Source of the DNA: Paucibacter sp. B2R-40
GTDB lineage: Bacteria; Pseudomonadota; Gammaproteobacteria; Burkholderiales; Burkholderiaceae_C
DNA: 64,000 nucleotides
NCBI RefSeq assembly: GCF_025717555.1
Contig: NZ_JAJIRP010000001.1
Coordinates: forward strand, 62,001-126,000
Direction of reading: 5' to 3'
Below the pieces are notes generated by a model. It was given only the letters and a program-made list of their open reading frames with translations, had not been told where the DNA came from and did not search any database. The first letter of the stretch is position 1. Each line of letters starts with the position of its first letter. The translations under genes were made by a program, and so were the position numbers. This document shows, piece by piece, positions 50,201 to 59,257 of the stretch.

Positions 50201-50256
50201 GTCTTCTATACAAGACAATATTGCGAATTCACATTAATATGTCTTGTATGAAAGAC
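50201..50256. promoter_or_regulatory. twin operators of the hipBA operon
   Basis: Two 16-bp dyads GTCTT-N6-AAGAC, at 50201-50216 and 50241-50256, exactly 40 bp apart. The same segment also contains a perfect 10-bp inverted repeat ATACAAGACA/TGTCTTGTAT (50208-50217, 50240-50249). The first dyad overlaps a possible -10 box TATACA, the second overlaps the hipB start codons. This is the expected layout for autoregulation by HipB dimers. Confidence 0.7.
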
Positions 50257-50532
50257 ATTATTCGCCTGCCTAGTGACTTGGGCCGAGCCGTCATGCAGGA
50301 GCGCAAGGCCAGCAAGATGAAGGCAACTGACATCGCACTGCGTGCCGGCCGAGCGCGTGACGTGCTCTATCGCTTGGAGCAGGGCGAGGATGTCACCGTC
50401 AGTTCGCTGATGGCCATCCTAGGTGCCATGGGTCTGACCATCCGGATTGAGCGTGCGGGCATGCCGTCCTTGGAGGACGTCCAACGACGCTTTGGTTCAG
50501 CCGACGAGGACGACGATGCAGCCGCTTCCTGA
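50239..50532 (+). CDS. HipB-like antitoxin, XRE-type HTH
   Basis: A 97-residue DNA-binding protein with a Cro/XRE helix-turn-helix (KASKMKATDIALRAGRARDV then LYRLEQGEDVTVSSLMAIL). The frame extends to 50173, but ATG at 50239 or 50248 is the likely start although neither has a good RBS and both lie within the second operator, so a leaderless or very short leader message is possible. The 3' end overlaps hipA by 17 bp. It should bind and neutralise the HipA kinase and repress the operon. Confidence 0.8.
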   Translation: MSCMKDIIRLPSDLGRAVMQERKASKMKATDIALRAGRARDVLYRLEQGEDVTVSSLMAILGAMGLTIRIERAGMPSLEDVQRRFGSADEDDDAAAS

Positions 50533-51745
50533 AAAAATTAAGCAGCTGGAGGTCGAGATCGGCGGCGCCTTACGCGGCCAGCTGCTCAAACACTCGGTCT
50601 ACGAGTTTCGCTACACAGACAGCGTTATGGTCGATCAGCCTGCCGTTGGACTGTTGATGCCTCCCAGCACGCCTACCTACCGCGATGGTGACCTGTTTGC
50701 GGTCATGGATCAGCATCTGCCCGAGGGGGATCTGTTCATGCGCCTGCGCGCCCTGTTTCCCAAGCAGCCGCTGACGCCGATGCACCTGCTAGCACTGGTG
50801 GGTTCCAACGGTATTGGCCGACTTGGCTACCAGTTGCCCGATAGGCCGGCAGCGGCACGGGGAACAGTGATGGACCGCAAGGCCTTGCTGGGAACGACGT
50901 ACACGCCTGAGGTGTTTGATGAACTCGTGCGAGCCTACCTCAGCACGGGTGCTGGCATTGCCGGCATGCAACCCAAGATCATGGTGCCGGATCGGCCGAC
51001 GATCCCGATCCCCACGCTCATCGTCAAGACGGCTTCAGATGCCTACCCTGGATTGGCGGCTAACGAATTCATGTGCCTCACCGCCGCCTCGAAGGCCGGC
51101 ATCCTGACGCCAGGGTTCGATCTGTCGCATGACGGGCAGATGCTGGTGCTGGATCGGTTCGACATCGAGCCCGATGGCACCCGCCTGGGCTTTGAGGATG
51201 TAGCGGCCTTGATGGGCCTGCGCGTGCGCGATGTTCTGTCTGATCGAAAGTACCGCGGCAGCTACGAGACGGTCGCGGAACTGCTGCAATACCTGCAATT
51301 GCCCAGCGAGAACCTTCGTCGCTTCTTCGGGCAGGTCGCCTTCACGGTGATGGTGCGCAACGGCGATGGCCACCTGAAGAACTTCGGCTTGCTTTACCGC
51401 GCACCAGGGGATGCATGGCTGGCACCCATGTTCGACGTGGTCACCACCTCGATCTATCGCTATCAGCAATATGTGGGCGGACCAGATCTGGAGGACCGCA
51501 CGTTAGCCCTGAAGCTCTTTGCGGGACGAGGGCAAACCAAAGCTTATCCGACAACGCAGGAGTTGCTGAGGTTCGGCCGTGAAATCTGCGGCATCAACCG
51601 GCCTGCACAAGTGCTTCAACAAATTGCGGACGCAATGGTGCAAACGCTGCGAGAAGCCGAGGCGGACGAGCGCATACCGAACGCCTTGGTGGCCGAGATG
51701 CGAGTGGTTTGGGAGGACGGCATGATGCATGACCGCAAGGTCTAA
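50516..51745 (+). CDS. HipA-like serine/threonine kinase toxin
   Basis: About 409 residues from ATG at 50516. The N-terminal subdomain spans residues 1-110. The kinase core shows a lysine strand (TLIVKTASDAYPGLAANEFM), the hinge MLVLDRFD, the catalytic loop NGDGHLKNFGLLY (Asp284) and the metal-binding MFDVVTTS, all characteristic of HipA. HipA kinases phosphorylate aminoacyl-tRNA synthetases or other targets and cause growth arrest. All key residues are present, so it appears functional. Confidence 0.87.
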   Translation: MQPLPEKIKQLEVEIGGALRGQLLKHSVYEFRYTDSVMVDQPAVGLLMPPSTPTYRDGDLFAVMDQHLPEGDLFMRLRALFPKQPLTPMHLLALVGSNGIGRLGYQLPDRPAAARGTVMDRKALLGTTYTPEVFDELVRAYLSTGAGIAGMQPKIMVPDRPTIPIPTLIVKTASDAYPGLAANEFMCLTAASKAGILTPGFDLSHDGQMLVLDRFDIEPDGTRLGFEDVAALMGLRVRDVLSDRKYRGSYETVAELLQYLQLPSENLRRFFGQVAFTVMVRNGDGHLKNFGLLYRAPGDAWLAPMFDVVTTSIYRYQQYVGGPDLEDRTLALKLFAGRGQTKAYPTTQELLRFGREICGINRPAQVLQQIADAMVQTLREAEADERIPNALVAEMRVVWEDGMMHDRKV

Positions 51746-51789
51746 GTTGGGTACCGCAAAGTATGGCCACTTACGCTAAGCTGGGTACC
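51743..51789. repeat. pair of 13-bp direct repeats after hipA
   Basis: TAAGTTGGGTACC (51743-51755) and TAAGCTGGGTACC (51777-51789) differ at one position and are 34 bp apart. They start at the hipA stop and precede a small gene; GGTACCGTAAGC at about 52176 is a further partial relative. Possibly the edge of a lost insertion or a regulatory pair. Confidence 0.55.
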
Positions 51790-51822
51790 TGAATGTGCTG
51801 AACACCCCAACAAGGTATCCAT

Positions 51823-52122
51823 ATGACTGCATTCAACGATCAACATGTTGACACCGACCGGAACCCTGCCGAGGGCAACCAGCTGTCGAGCGAGTCGGAG
51901 AAATGCCCCGTTGAGTTGCCGTTCCTTGATAGGCTGTTGGCAATGTCGCGGTTAGTTTCTGCGTTTCACTTCGGCCGTGCAGCCAACGCTGTGCCGATGG
52001 TTTCCGCGGAAGCTAACTTCGCTCGCTTGACTGACTCGTCAATGGATACGCTGTCGGCACAGCTTGAACAGGACGTTCCTTTGCGAACTGACTTCGGTCC
52101 AATTTGGGGTCGGCGAGAGTAA
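51823..52122 (+). CDS. small hypothetical protein
   Basis: A 99-residue acidic protein (MTAFNDQHVDTDRNPAEGNQ...) with AAGG about ten bases upstream of the ATG. No motif recognised; the second half (FLDRLLAMSRLVSAFHFGRA) could form two helices. The next 138 bp to the TPR stop hold nothing I can identify. Uncertain gene. Confidence 0.4.
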   Translation: MTAFNDQHVDTDRNPAEGNQLSSESEKCPVELPFLDRLLAMSRLVSAFHFGRAANAVPMVSAEANFARLTDSSMDTLSAQLEQDVPLRTDFGPIWGRRE

Positions 52123-52260
52123 ATCCCTCAAAAGCCGCAAGCACCTCCGCCGGCAGTGGGGGCGTCGAAGTCATGAGGTACCGTAAGCTCACCTGCCAGT
52201 AGACAGTCGATATCTGGAATCTGCGGCGGTGGTTAACCTGGGCAAGAACTGCTTGGGAGA

Positions 52261-53832
52261 CTACGGGTCTAACATCAACAACGTATTGGTGATCGCATCC
52301 CAACGCCAGGCACGCTTTGCAACTCGCGCGGACGCGGTTGTTTGGAGCTCTTTGCGCTTTTTGGCGTCGACCAGACCTTGAACCACATAGATAGCGCCGA
52401 CACTGGGCAACCGGGAAACTATCTCAGCCGACTCGTGGACAATGGTATTGGCCTGAGGGTCCCCAACATTAGTAGCAATTCGCGCGAAGAACGCGCGCGC
52501 GAGTCCCTCTGAATAAGGCTCGCCCCGCATCCGTGCAGACTTAATCGCACGCTGATAGAGCTGCCTTCCCAGCTCAAAATCGCCAGACGCATAGGCCAAC
52601 GCACCACCGTTGGCTAGATAGTGCGTCGCATGCATCTTCAAATCAGGATGCCTACCCAAGCGAAGGAAGTCCTCCATGGCGTCATCCAAGTCGCCGGCCT
52701 GGATCTGCGCGAATAGCAAATTTAGTGCCGGGCCGATGTCATCACCGTCAAGGTCATGTGCGGCTTTCGCGGCCACCAATGATTCGGCATATCGGCCCTT
52801 GAGGCATAGCAAATAGCACTGGGCGTCCATAGGGCGCGAGGCGAACGGTTCGTCCTTTGCCCAAAGCACAGCATGATCGATAGCAGAGTCGATTTCTTGA
52901 CGACGATAAGCGTTATGCGAATTCGCCTCATATGACATAGGCGTTTGCAAAGCCTGGTGGTCGACTACCAACTTAAGCCGTGCCGCAGCCCATTCGGCTT
53001 GAGCCAGGCTGTTGTCATTCGGGTGGCTCAATGCATGCTTGAAGAGGGTTTTGGCCTTCTTGTCCGATCCTGAGAGGAGTTCAACTGTGCCAACTGCACT
53101 CGCGAGTTCGGTCACTTCGGCGCCGACATGCTTGGCCTCACTCAATCGCTTAATTGCCGGCTTGGCAAGATTCGAGGTTTTGCCAAGCACGGTGGCAACC
53201 GCGATCTCCGAAGCCTGCACCCAGGGATCCGAACCGACCAGCGGTGATCGGCGCAGCAGGTCGTGGGCGATTTCGTGCTCCCCGACGTGCAGGTAGTATC
53301 GAGCTGCCGCGCGAAGCACAAACCTGGAGCTCGGCGCCAGAGCAACTGCCGCCCGAACGTACCGGAGTGCCGCCTTATCCTGACGCATAGCTGCAAGTTC
53401 ACGGGCCGTATCCATCAGCAAGACTGGATTGCGATAGTCGATGGCTAACAGCTTGCGCGCATGCTTCACAAAGTCTTTGGATACCGACTCGACCCTGTCA
53501 GATGAGCCTCCCTGCAGCACCTGTTGGGCCGAGCGGACAAGCTGCGTAGAGCCGATTTGAGCCCTACTAGCCAGGATCACTTCTGCGGCCTGCCTAGCGG
53601 CGATTTCATTGCCTGCAGCCGACGCCAAGAACATCAACTCGGCGGCCACAGGGACCGAACGGACAAGTTCGAGCTCGCGGAGCTTATGCGAGACCTCCAA
53701 CTCGTCCTTCTTCTTGGAGCCTTCAGACTGCCTGGTCGGGAGCAACGTGGATTTGGCTTCGGCCGAGGTTGCTGTGACCCATGACGGCCGCCACCGCGGC
53801 ACGACTCGACGTGGCCTCTGGTCATCAAGCAT
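52261..53832 (-). CDS. TPR-rich helical protein paired with a protein kinase
   Basis: A 523-residue protein, cytoplasmic by lack of signal peptide. After a disordered basic N-terminus (about 50 residues), the rest is a solenoid of alpha-helical pairs, e.g. AALRYVRAAVALAPSSRFVL, HVGEHEIAHDLLRRSPLV, GRYAESLVAAKAAHDLDGDD and GDFELGRQLYQRAIKSA, typical of TPRs. No enzymatic motif. Its start overlaps the kinase stop by 8 bp, so the two are translationally coupled and probably form a complex or kinase-substrate pair. Confidence 0.7.
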   Translation of the reverse strand: MLDDQRPRRVVPRWRPSWVTATSAEAKSTLLPTRQSEGSKKKDELEVSHKLRELELVRSVPVAAELMFLASAAGNEIAARQAAEVILASRAQIGSTQLVRSAQQVLQGGSSDRVESVSKDFVKHARKLLAIDYRNPVLLMDTARELAAMRQDKAALRYVRAAVALAPSSRFVLRAAARYYLHVGEHEIAHDLLRRSPLVGSDPWVQASEIAVATVLGKTSNLAKPAIKRLSEAKHVGAEVTELASAVGTVELLSGSDKKAKTLFKHALSHPNDNSLAQAEWAAARLKLVVDHQALQTPMSYEANSHNAYRRQEIDSAIDHAVLWAKDEPFASRPMDAQCYLLCLKGRYAESLVAAKAAHDLDGDDIGPALNLLFAQIQAGDLDDAMEDFLRLGRHPDLKMHATHYLANGGALAYASGDFELGRQLYQRAIKSARMRGEPYSEGLARAFFARIATNVGDPQANTIVHESAEIVSRLPSVGAIYVVQGLVDAKKRKELQTTASARVAKRAWRWDAITNTLLMLDP

Positions 53833-54841
53833 GTTGTAGAACTGGCCTGATGCCAGCCTTCTTGCGCAGGATATCGAACTTGGCTACATATCGCTCCAGC
53901 CAGAGCGGACCGGCCGATGATTTGTCAGTGCCCGCGCGGCCACGAACGGTTGGATCTGGATGGCAAAGGTCTAGCACAATGTCGATCAACTCGGCCCGGA
54001 ACCGCTCAGGAAAATCGTTCGATAGCTCTGCCAAAGCATCAACCATTGCGGCCTTTATGTGGTCGATCACCTGTTCATAAGAGTCGCCCCAGACATTTGG
54101 TTTGTGAGCATCCGCAAGTTTGCCGATCACGAAGTCAGGGAAGCAGATGTTGGTAAAGTTAAAAACTACGAGACACCCTAGGTGGAATACATCGACACTT
54201 AGCCTACGTTCTAGCCAATCAGGGCGTAAATAGCCATACCGCTGTTCAAAAGGGGCGTAGTTAAGTGCTCCCGCAATTGCTTCTCCATCGTGTGGCGCGA
54301 CCTTGCCCCGCAGCGAAGACCGACCGAGGTCGCCGAGCTTAAGGCGGTCGTCGAATCGAAGTACGTTGGAAGGCTTCAAGTCCTGGTGTGCAATCTTCTC
54401 TTTATGCAGTTGCAGGAGCGCCAAGGTAGTCTGGTGCAGGATCTGAAACCGCCACTGATCGGTAACGTTCTTGCTGACGTCGACGCTATCGCGAATGTCT
54501 CCATCTGCTAGCTCGAAAATCAGAAAGGGAACATTCCTTAGCAATGGCGCCGCATTCGGATCACGCTCGACGTTATCGGACTCAAATACTTGCGCGATGC
54601 GGACGAGACGCTTGTCGCGGCAGAGCTTTGCAAGCTCGGCCTCGTAGTTGAATGCGCCAAGCAGCCAACCGATCTGCGAGATATCGAACTTCAGAATGTC
54701 AAGCGCCTTCAGAAACGCCTTGCGTCCGTCTTTCTCGACGTAATAACAGTCGCTAAAGTAACCGCCAGTGTGATCAGCTGCAAAGCTGACTTGGTCGCCG
54801 ATCAACCACCCTGCTGGCGTGGTCTTGCCCTTTAAGTCCAT
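53825..54841 (-). CDS. Hanks-type serine/threonine protein kinase
   Basis: A 338-residue soluble kinase. A glycine-containing loop (AADHTGGYFSDCYYV) precedes Lys45 (KAFLKALD); the catalytic loop is AHQDLKPSNVL (Asp154, Lys156, Asn159) and the DFG equivalent is LGDLGRS (Asp171); APE-equivalent NYAPFEQRYG. All catalytic residues are there, so it should be active, unlike many bacterial pseudokinases. There is no transmembrane segment or PASTA domain. GGGAGAAAACGAAG precedes the ATG. The kinase/TPR pair in a mobile element next to a toxin-antitoxin suggests a defence or regulatory role. Confidence 0.82.
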   Translation of the reverse strand: MDLKGKTTPAGWLIGDQVSFAADHTGGYFSDCYYVEKDGRKAFLKALDILKFDISQIGWLLGAFNYEAELAKLCRDKRLVRIAQVFESDNVERDPNAAPLLRNVPFLIFELADGDIRDSVDVSKNVTDQWRFQILHQTTLALLQLHKEKIAHQDLKPSNVLRFDDRLKLGDLGRSSLRGKVAPHDGEAIAGALNYAPFEQRYGYLRPDWLERRLSVDVFHLGCLVVFNFTNICFPDFVIGKLADAHKPNVWGDSYEQVIDHIKAAMVDALAELSNDFPERFRAELIDIVLDLCHPDPTVRGRAGTDKSSAGPLWLERYVAKFDILRKKAGIRPVLQHA

Positions 54842-55261
54842 CTTCGTTTTCTCCCTGGGAGTCGTTGACTAACAGTAAGCGTCTATCTCCCATCGCACGG
54901 CAGTGACTGGGAAACCAAGTTTGGCGGGCGGCAAATAAGCCTTGTTGAACGAAGCCGCAAACACCCGCGTGAAAAGCCAGGAGTTCTGACAACGGGACTG
55001 GTTCAAACTTGCAAAAACATGACGCTGATTATGTACGGCATCCGTGCCATTGTTTGAGGACATGCCCGTATAGCGTCTTTTGGCGCTCGACACGCGCCGA
55101 TACTGTCCTGCTGCTCAGGACGGCGCTATTGCCGCTTACCCGCTCGCCCTTAGTAGGGCACTGTCCGACGAAGCCTGCTGGTGCTCACGTAGTGAATTCC
55201 AACAGATAAAAGTGCGTTGTCGAACAGCCCTCAGGTGAATCAATTCAAGCGGCCGCCAGTT
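54842..55261. other. intergenic stretch upstream of the kinase
   Basis: 420 bp with no supportable gene; it must hold the promoter of the kinase/TPR operon, but I cannot assign one. No strong repeats seen. Confidence 0.5.
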
Positions 55262-55687
55262 TCAGCGCAGCAAGATCAACTGCGGCATCGCGTCAGCGCC
55301 GCTCCAGATGATGGCGTTCTGCGCCCACCTTGTGCCCAGGGACTTGGCCGCCTCCAAGGTCACGCCGAAGATCAGAAAGCTTGCCTCGCCGGACCACTCA
55401 TCTGACGGAGGTTCACCGACACCCTCAATGCTGACGAGGCTGCGCTTGCGAAGCTCTGCGGATAGCTCGGAATTGCGTTGATTGTTAACGCCAATCTCTT
55501 GGCCTAGGCCGAGCGGATTCCATGCGGTGATGTAGGCGCTGCAATTCACGCCGTGACGCCTGTGTGCGGCGGCCAGAGCCGGACTGGCCTCATCCACCTT
55601 TAACGTGAACGGTTCGTTGCCATGCACCTTGTATTCGGTTTTCCGGTAGGCCTGCACTAGGCCGCTGTCAATTACTGATTCGAGCAA
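55262..55687 (-). CDS. DUF3293 domain protein
   Basis: A 141-residue protein matching the DUF3293 pattern: YRKTEYKV, then SAYITAWNPLGLGQ with following Asn-Asn-Gln-Arg-Asn, then DEWSGEASFLIFGVTLEAAK. The family is of unknown function and common near mobile elements. TTG at 55687 is well supported by GGAGGG eight bases upstream. It is preceded by a truncated small coding remnant on the same strand. Confidence 0.75.
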   Translation of the reverse strand: MLESVIDSGLVQAYRKTEYKVHGNEPFTLKVDEASPALAAAHRRHGVNCSAYITAWNPLGLGQEIGVNNQRNSELSAELRKRSLVSIEGVGEPPSDEWSGEASFLIFGVTLEAAKSLGTRWAQNAIIWSGADAMPQLILLR

Positions 55688-55711
55688 AACAAAGCCCTCC
55701 GAGAAAGAAAT

Positions 55712-55933
55712 TTAAGAGGGCCGACGCAGCTCCCGTATCTTTGCCCCCAATGAGGCCACATCCGCTTGCGCGATCCACCTTGCCCGGGAGGGCAGGTTGG
55801 CGTGGGCGTCGGCCCATCTCCAGATGCGGGTTGGACTGTATCCGAGCTTTCTGAATGAATTGGGCTGCAGATTTTTAGGGGGTGGGTCGCTTCTCCTGGA
55901 GCGGACAGCTTTGCCCTGTGCAGCCTTTCCAAG
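55712..55933 (-). pseudogene. start-less remnant with HTH-like end
   Basis: An open frame of 73 codons without ATG, GTG or TTG start, encoding SFRKLGYSPTRIWRWADAHA then NLPSRARWIAQADVASLGAKI. The segment looks like a helix-turn-helix followed by a helix and reads as real protein. It ends 24 bp before the DUF3293 start and is cut at its 5' side by the repeat array beginning near 55964. Probably the 3' end of a small regulator whose front was replaced by repeats. Confidence 0.5.
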
Positions 55934-55963
55934 TCATTCAGCCCAATCAGCCGGCACCGCTAG

Positions 55964-57022
55964 TTGCGGTGTTTGAGGAGTCAAAACACGATGGATGCAG
56001 CCTACAGGCGAGTCAAGTGAGATCCGAAACTTGAGCTGCAGCCGGCGAATCGTGTCTTGACTCACAAAAGTGCCGAGGTAGTGACTTGCGCCGAAACGTC
56101 CCCATTCCTTCGGTGACCGTACCTGTTTCTGCGCTAAATGCGCGTTCAATGGCCAAAAGCCAACACAGGTGCCGAACACGTTCGTCAAAACACGATTGAT
56201 GCAACGTACAGGCGAGTCAGGTGAGATCCGGCACATGAGCTGCAGCCGGCGAATCGTGTCTTGACTCCGAAACGTGGCGCCATTCTGATGAGTCAAAACA
56301 CGAATTCCGCCGGGTTCAGGCGAGGTAGTGACTTGCGCCGAAACGTCCCCATTCCTTCGGTGACCGTACCTGTTTCTGCGCTAAATGCGCGTTCAATGGC
56401 CAAGAGCCAACAAAGGTGCCGAACACGTGCGTCAAAACACGATTGATGCAACGTACGGGCGAGTCAGGTGAGATCCGGCACATGAGCTGCAGCCGGCGAA
56501 TCGTGTCTTGACTCACAAAAGTGCCGAGGTAGTGACTTGCGCCGAAACGTCCCCATTCCTTCGGTGACCGTACCTGTTTCTGCGCTAGATACGCGTTCAA
56601 TGGCCAAGAGCCAACAAAGGTGCCGAACACGTGCGTCAAAACACGATTGATGCAACGTACGGGCGAGTCAGGTGAGATCCGGCACATGAGCTGCAGCCGG
56701 CGAATCGTGTCTTGACTCACAAAAGTGCCGAGGTAGTGACTTGCGCCGAAACGTCCCCATTCCTTCGGTGACCGTACCTGTTTCTGCGCTAAATGCGCGT
56801 TCAATGGCCAAGAGCCAACAAAGGTGCCGAACACGTGCGTCAAAACACGATTGATGCAACGTACGGGCGAGTCAGGTGAGATCCGGCACATGAACTGCTG
56901 CCGGCGAATCGTGTCTTGACTCCGAAACGTGGCGCCATTCTGAGTCAGAACACGAATGCCGTCGGGTTCAGGCGAGGTAATGACTTGCGCCGAAACGCCC
57001 CCATTCCTTCGGTGACCGTACC
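55964..57022. repeat. 204-bp satellite array with internal inverted arms
   Basis: Box GTCAAAACACGAT begins units at 55980, 56184, 56431, 56635 and 56839; the steps are 204, 247, 204 and 204 bp. The longer step contains an extra short unit (GTCAAAACACGAATTC at 56292), and a last short one occurs at 56944. Inside each full unit, GAGTCAAAACACGATT-like and AATCGTGTCTTGACTC arms face each other about 50-55 bp apart. Because 204 is divisible by three, long open frames run through it; I regard them as artefacts. Copies are nearly identical, so the array is young or homogenised. Confidence 0.9.
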
Positions 57023-57250
57023 AACATGGTTCAGTGCTCAAGAAGGGCAGTCGGAACGACTGCAATGCGGCAGAATTTTTTGACCATGGATGGCAGACCG
57101 AGTATTCAAACGGCCACGGCACGTTCATGCCCATTGCGGCCGGCTGCAAGGTGCCCATAGCAGTCGTGCAGCCTGATTTTCTTGTGCCCTTTGCGTTGTC
57201 GGCAAGCAGTACTTAGCCAGCGTCCACTTTCAGGGCGGCGATACGCATTC

Positions 57251-57751
57251 AATAAAAACGCATCGAATCGATAGGGCACACAGGCGCGCCTGAGCACGGT
57301 CTGAGCGGCAGCGCGATGCCGAACTCGCTGAGCAAGCCACGAATCCGGTTGAGCGAGGCTGTGCGTTGATCGACGAAGCCTTGCCTAGCGCAGTGCACCT
57401 TTAGCTGCGATTGCTTCAAAGCGTATGTGCGGGAGTTAGATGGCTTTGGATCGCGTCCGCTTCGGCTGCGCTGTTCTTGCCGCGCTTGCCCGCCGTGCGC
57501 TAGCTAGTGCGGATGAACTTCGGCGCAGTCAGCCACACGGTGTGACCCACGGCCTGGCACTGCCGTGCTCAGTGGTGGGCAACGGAGCAGGCGTCCAGGC
57601 TGATCCTGCAAGGAGGCGTCATGGCGATCAACTGTTGCAGGTTGTCGCGCTTTACGGCCGGCCAAACCAACTCAGCCTTGCCTGCCTCATTCACCCCATG
57701 TAGTGCAAACGCGCCCTTGTCGAGATCAATGCCGACGGTCAGAATCGTCAT
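57251..57751 (-). pseudogene. IS110-family transposase relic
   Basis: Starts MTILTVGIDLDKGAFALHGV, the DEDD-type N-terminus of IS110 transposases, and continues PPCRISLDACSVAHH. The expected next Trp codon is TGA, after which homology resumes in frame (ARQCQAVGHTVWLTAPKFIR). Further stops and frameshifts follow before a last recognisable LNRIRGLLSEFGIALPL section. The C-terminal Ser-containing domain is absent. Non-functional. Confidence 0.8.
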
Positions 57752-58033
57752 GGAATTCCCCCTCCTAATATGTTGATGAGATACCGGAAATCTCATTGCG
57801 GCATCCAAGCGCCGGGCTTTCGCAATGCTGACAGCTTGGTACGGGGACGTGCCTTTCATGCGTTGGGCATTGCAGACCAAGTCAAGCGTGGCGTTAAAGT
57901 TGTTCCTACTCTCAAACCAAGCCCCGCTCGGTTCGATTTGCCAATAACCAGTAAATCGTTTACTTTACATCGCGTGATTTTGCAGCCGAGCCATGTCGCT
58001 GAACCACAAATTCCACAACCAACATCAAAACCC

Positions 58034-59257
58034 ATGAAAATGAAATCATTCTTCATGTTTCTAATTGCGCTCGGCATTGGTGGGTCTGGCTATTGCGCTC
58101 GCGAAGGACAGCTACTCATAAATCGCGCAATGCAAGTGGAACCCAATACGCAATTACGAATTCCGGAAGAAATTGAGTCGGCACTCCAGATCGCCATTCT
58201 CTTTGGCCATGTAGAAGCGATTAATTTATTTCCATTCGGCAAAGGTCAATCCAGTTATATACGGCAGTTGAAAATCAAAAGAGTAACAATTAATTTGCGC
58301 CAAGAAAGTCCTGACGGAGCGATATCCCCGAATATAAATAAGAGTTTTGCTATTGATTTTTTTGAAAGTGGCTTGGTGCGCGCTGTTTCGCACTTTCAAA
58401 ATAACAATAAAGTGCAAATCACCGAATACGAATACATTAGCGAAAGACCGAAGTCCATCAAAACCACCGTATTCTCCAGTACTTGGGGGGTAAGTGGAAT
58501 ATCTGCTGAAGTCGCAATTGAGAATAACATAAATAGCACGATAACCAGATTTTCGCCAGCCGGAAATACGGTGCATTCTCTGAGTTCTTTTGACAAGAGA
58601 TGGCGTGCGATCAACATTTCACCAGGTTTTGCATTTATGGGAGAGCATAGATTTGCGTACTCGCCAGAAGGTGAGCTACAGAAGATCACCGAGATCGGAA
58701 GACTTGCCAGCTCGGATGGTCCTATAACTACAGCCACGCTTGCTATAAGTTACGATGGGATATTTCCAAAGTCCTCATCCAGAGAAAGCATTAGCGGCGA
58801 CAATCCCTGGTACTACAAATACAACCCTGCTCCTTTTACATTCCAAAGCACCGAAGGCAGGTTATCTCAGGTGCGACAAATGAAGAATTTCGAAACAGGA
58901 CAAGTTTATCAAAATCGGGAAATAAGCTACAGTTGGAGTGACAACAGAATCGACTCCTTGGAAACGGTAATCGACTCAAGCCGCGAGTCCTGGGTTGTCA
59001 ATTTTAATGACGATTTCGATGTGAGCGCGATACGAAGCAAAGCAAGAGGCTTCTCAATAACGGAATCAAAAGGGCGAATCACCGAATTATTCTTTGGAGA
59101 CCTATATCGAAATTATAAATCGGATTGGGGTCCGGTTGGGGTTATTATATTCAAATATAATACGAAAGACGATATTCCGTACAGATTAAGCATTACTGAA
59201 TCAACCGGCAAATACTCTGCAACGATTGACGCGCAGCAGACAGTTTATTTTGATTAA
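58034..59257 (+). CDS. AT-rich orphan exported protein
   Basis: A 407-residue protein from ATG 58034; codons upstream of that to 57770 are open but not protein-like. MKMKSFFMFLIALGIGGSGY is a signal peptide. The mature part is beta-rich with Tyr/Ser/Asn-rich segments such as HRFAYSPEGELQKITEIGRL and REISYSWSDNRIDSLETVID, loosely like YD/RHS-type strands, but no family is recognised. Base composition is clearly more AT-rich than anything in the first 42 kb, indicating a separate origin. It sits between two copies of the GTCAAAACACG repeat family. Confidence 0.6.
   Translation: MKMKSFFMFLIALGIGGSGYCAREGQLLINRAMQVEPNTQLRIPEEIESALQIAILFGHVEAINLFPFGKGQSSYIRQLKIKRVTINLRQESPDGAISPNINKSFAIDFFESGLVRAVSHFQNNNKVQITEYEYISERPKSIKTTVFSSTWGVSGISAEVAIENNINSTITRFSPAGNTVHSLSSFDKRWRAINISPGFAFMGEHRFAYSPEGELQKITEIGRLASSDGPITTATLAISYDGIFPKSSSRESISGDNPWYYKYNPAPFTFQSTEGRLSQVRQMKNFETGQVYQNREISYSWSDNRIDSLETVIDSSRESWVVNFNDDFDVSAIRSKARGFSITESKGRITELFFGDLYRNYKSDWGPVGVIIFKYNTKDDIPYRLSITESTGKYSATIDAQQTVYFD

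Noticed and set aside
49934-50218. Minus-strand transposase fragment upstream of hipB
   Set aside because: Arg/Cys-rich translation without any recognised transposase motif.
56316-57158. 280-codon minus-strand frame with 68-residue repeats
   Set aside because: Product of the 204-bp satellite period (68 x 3); no RBS, no known domain.
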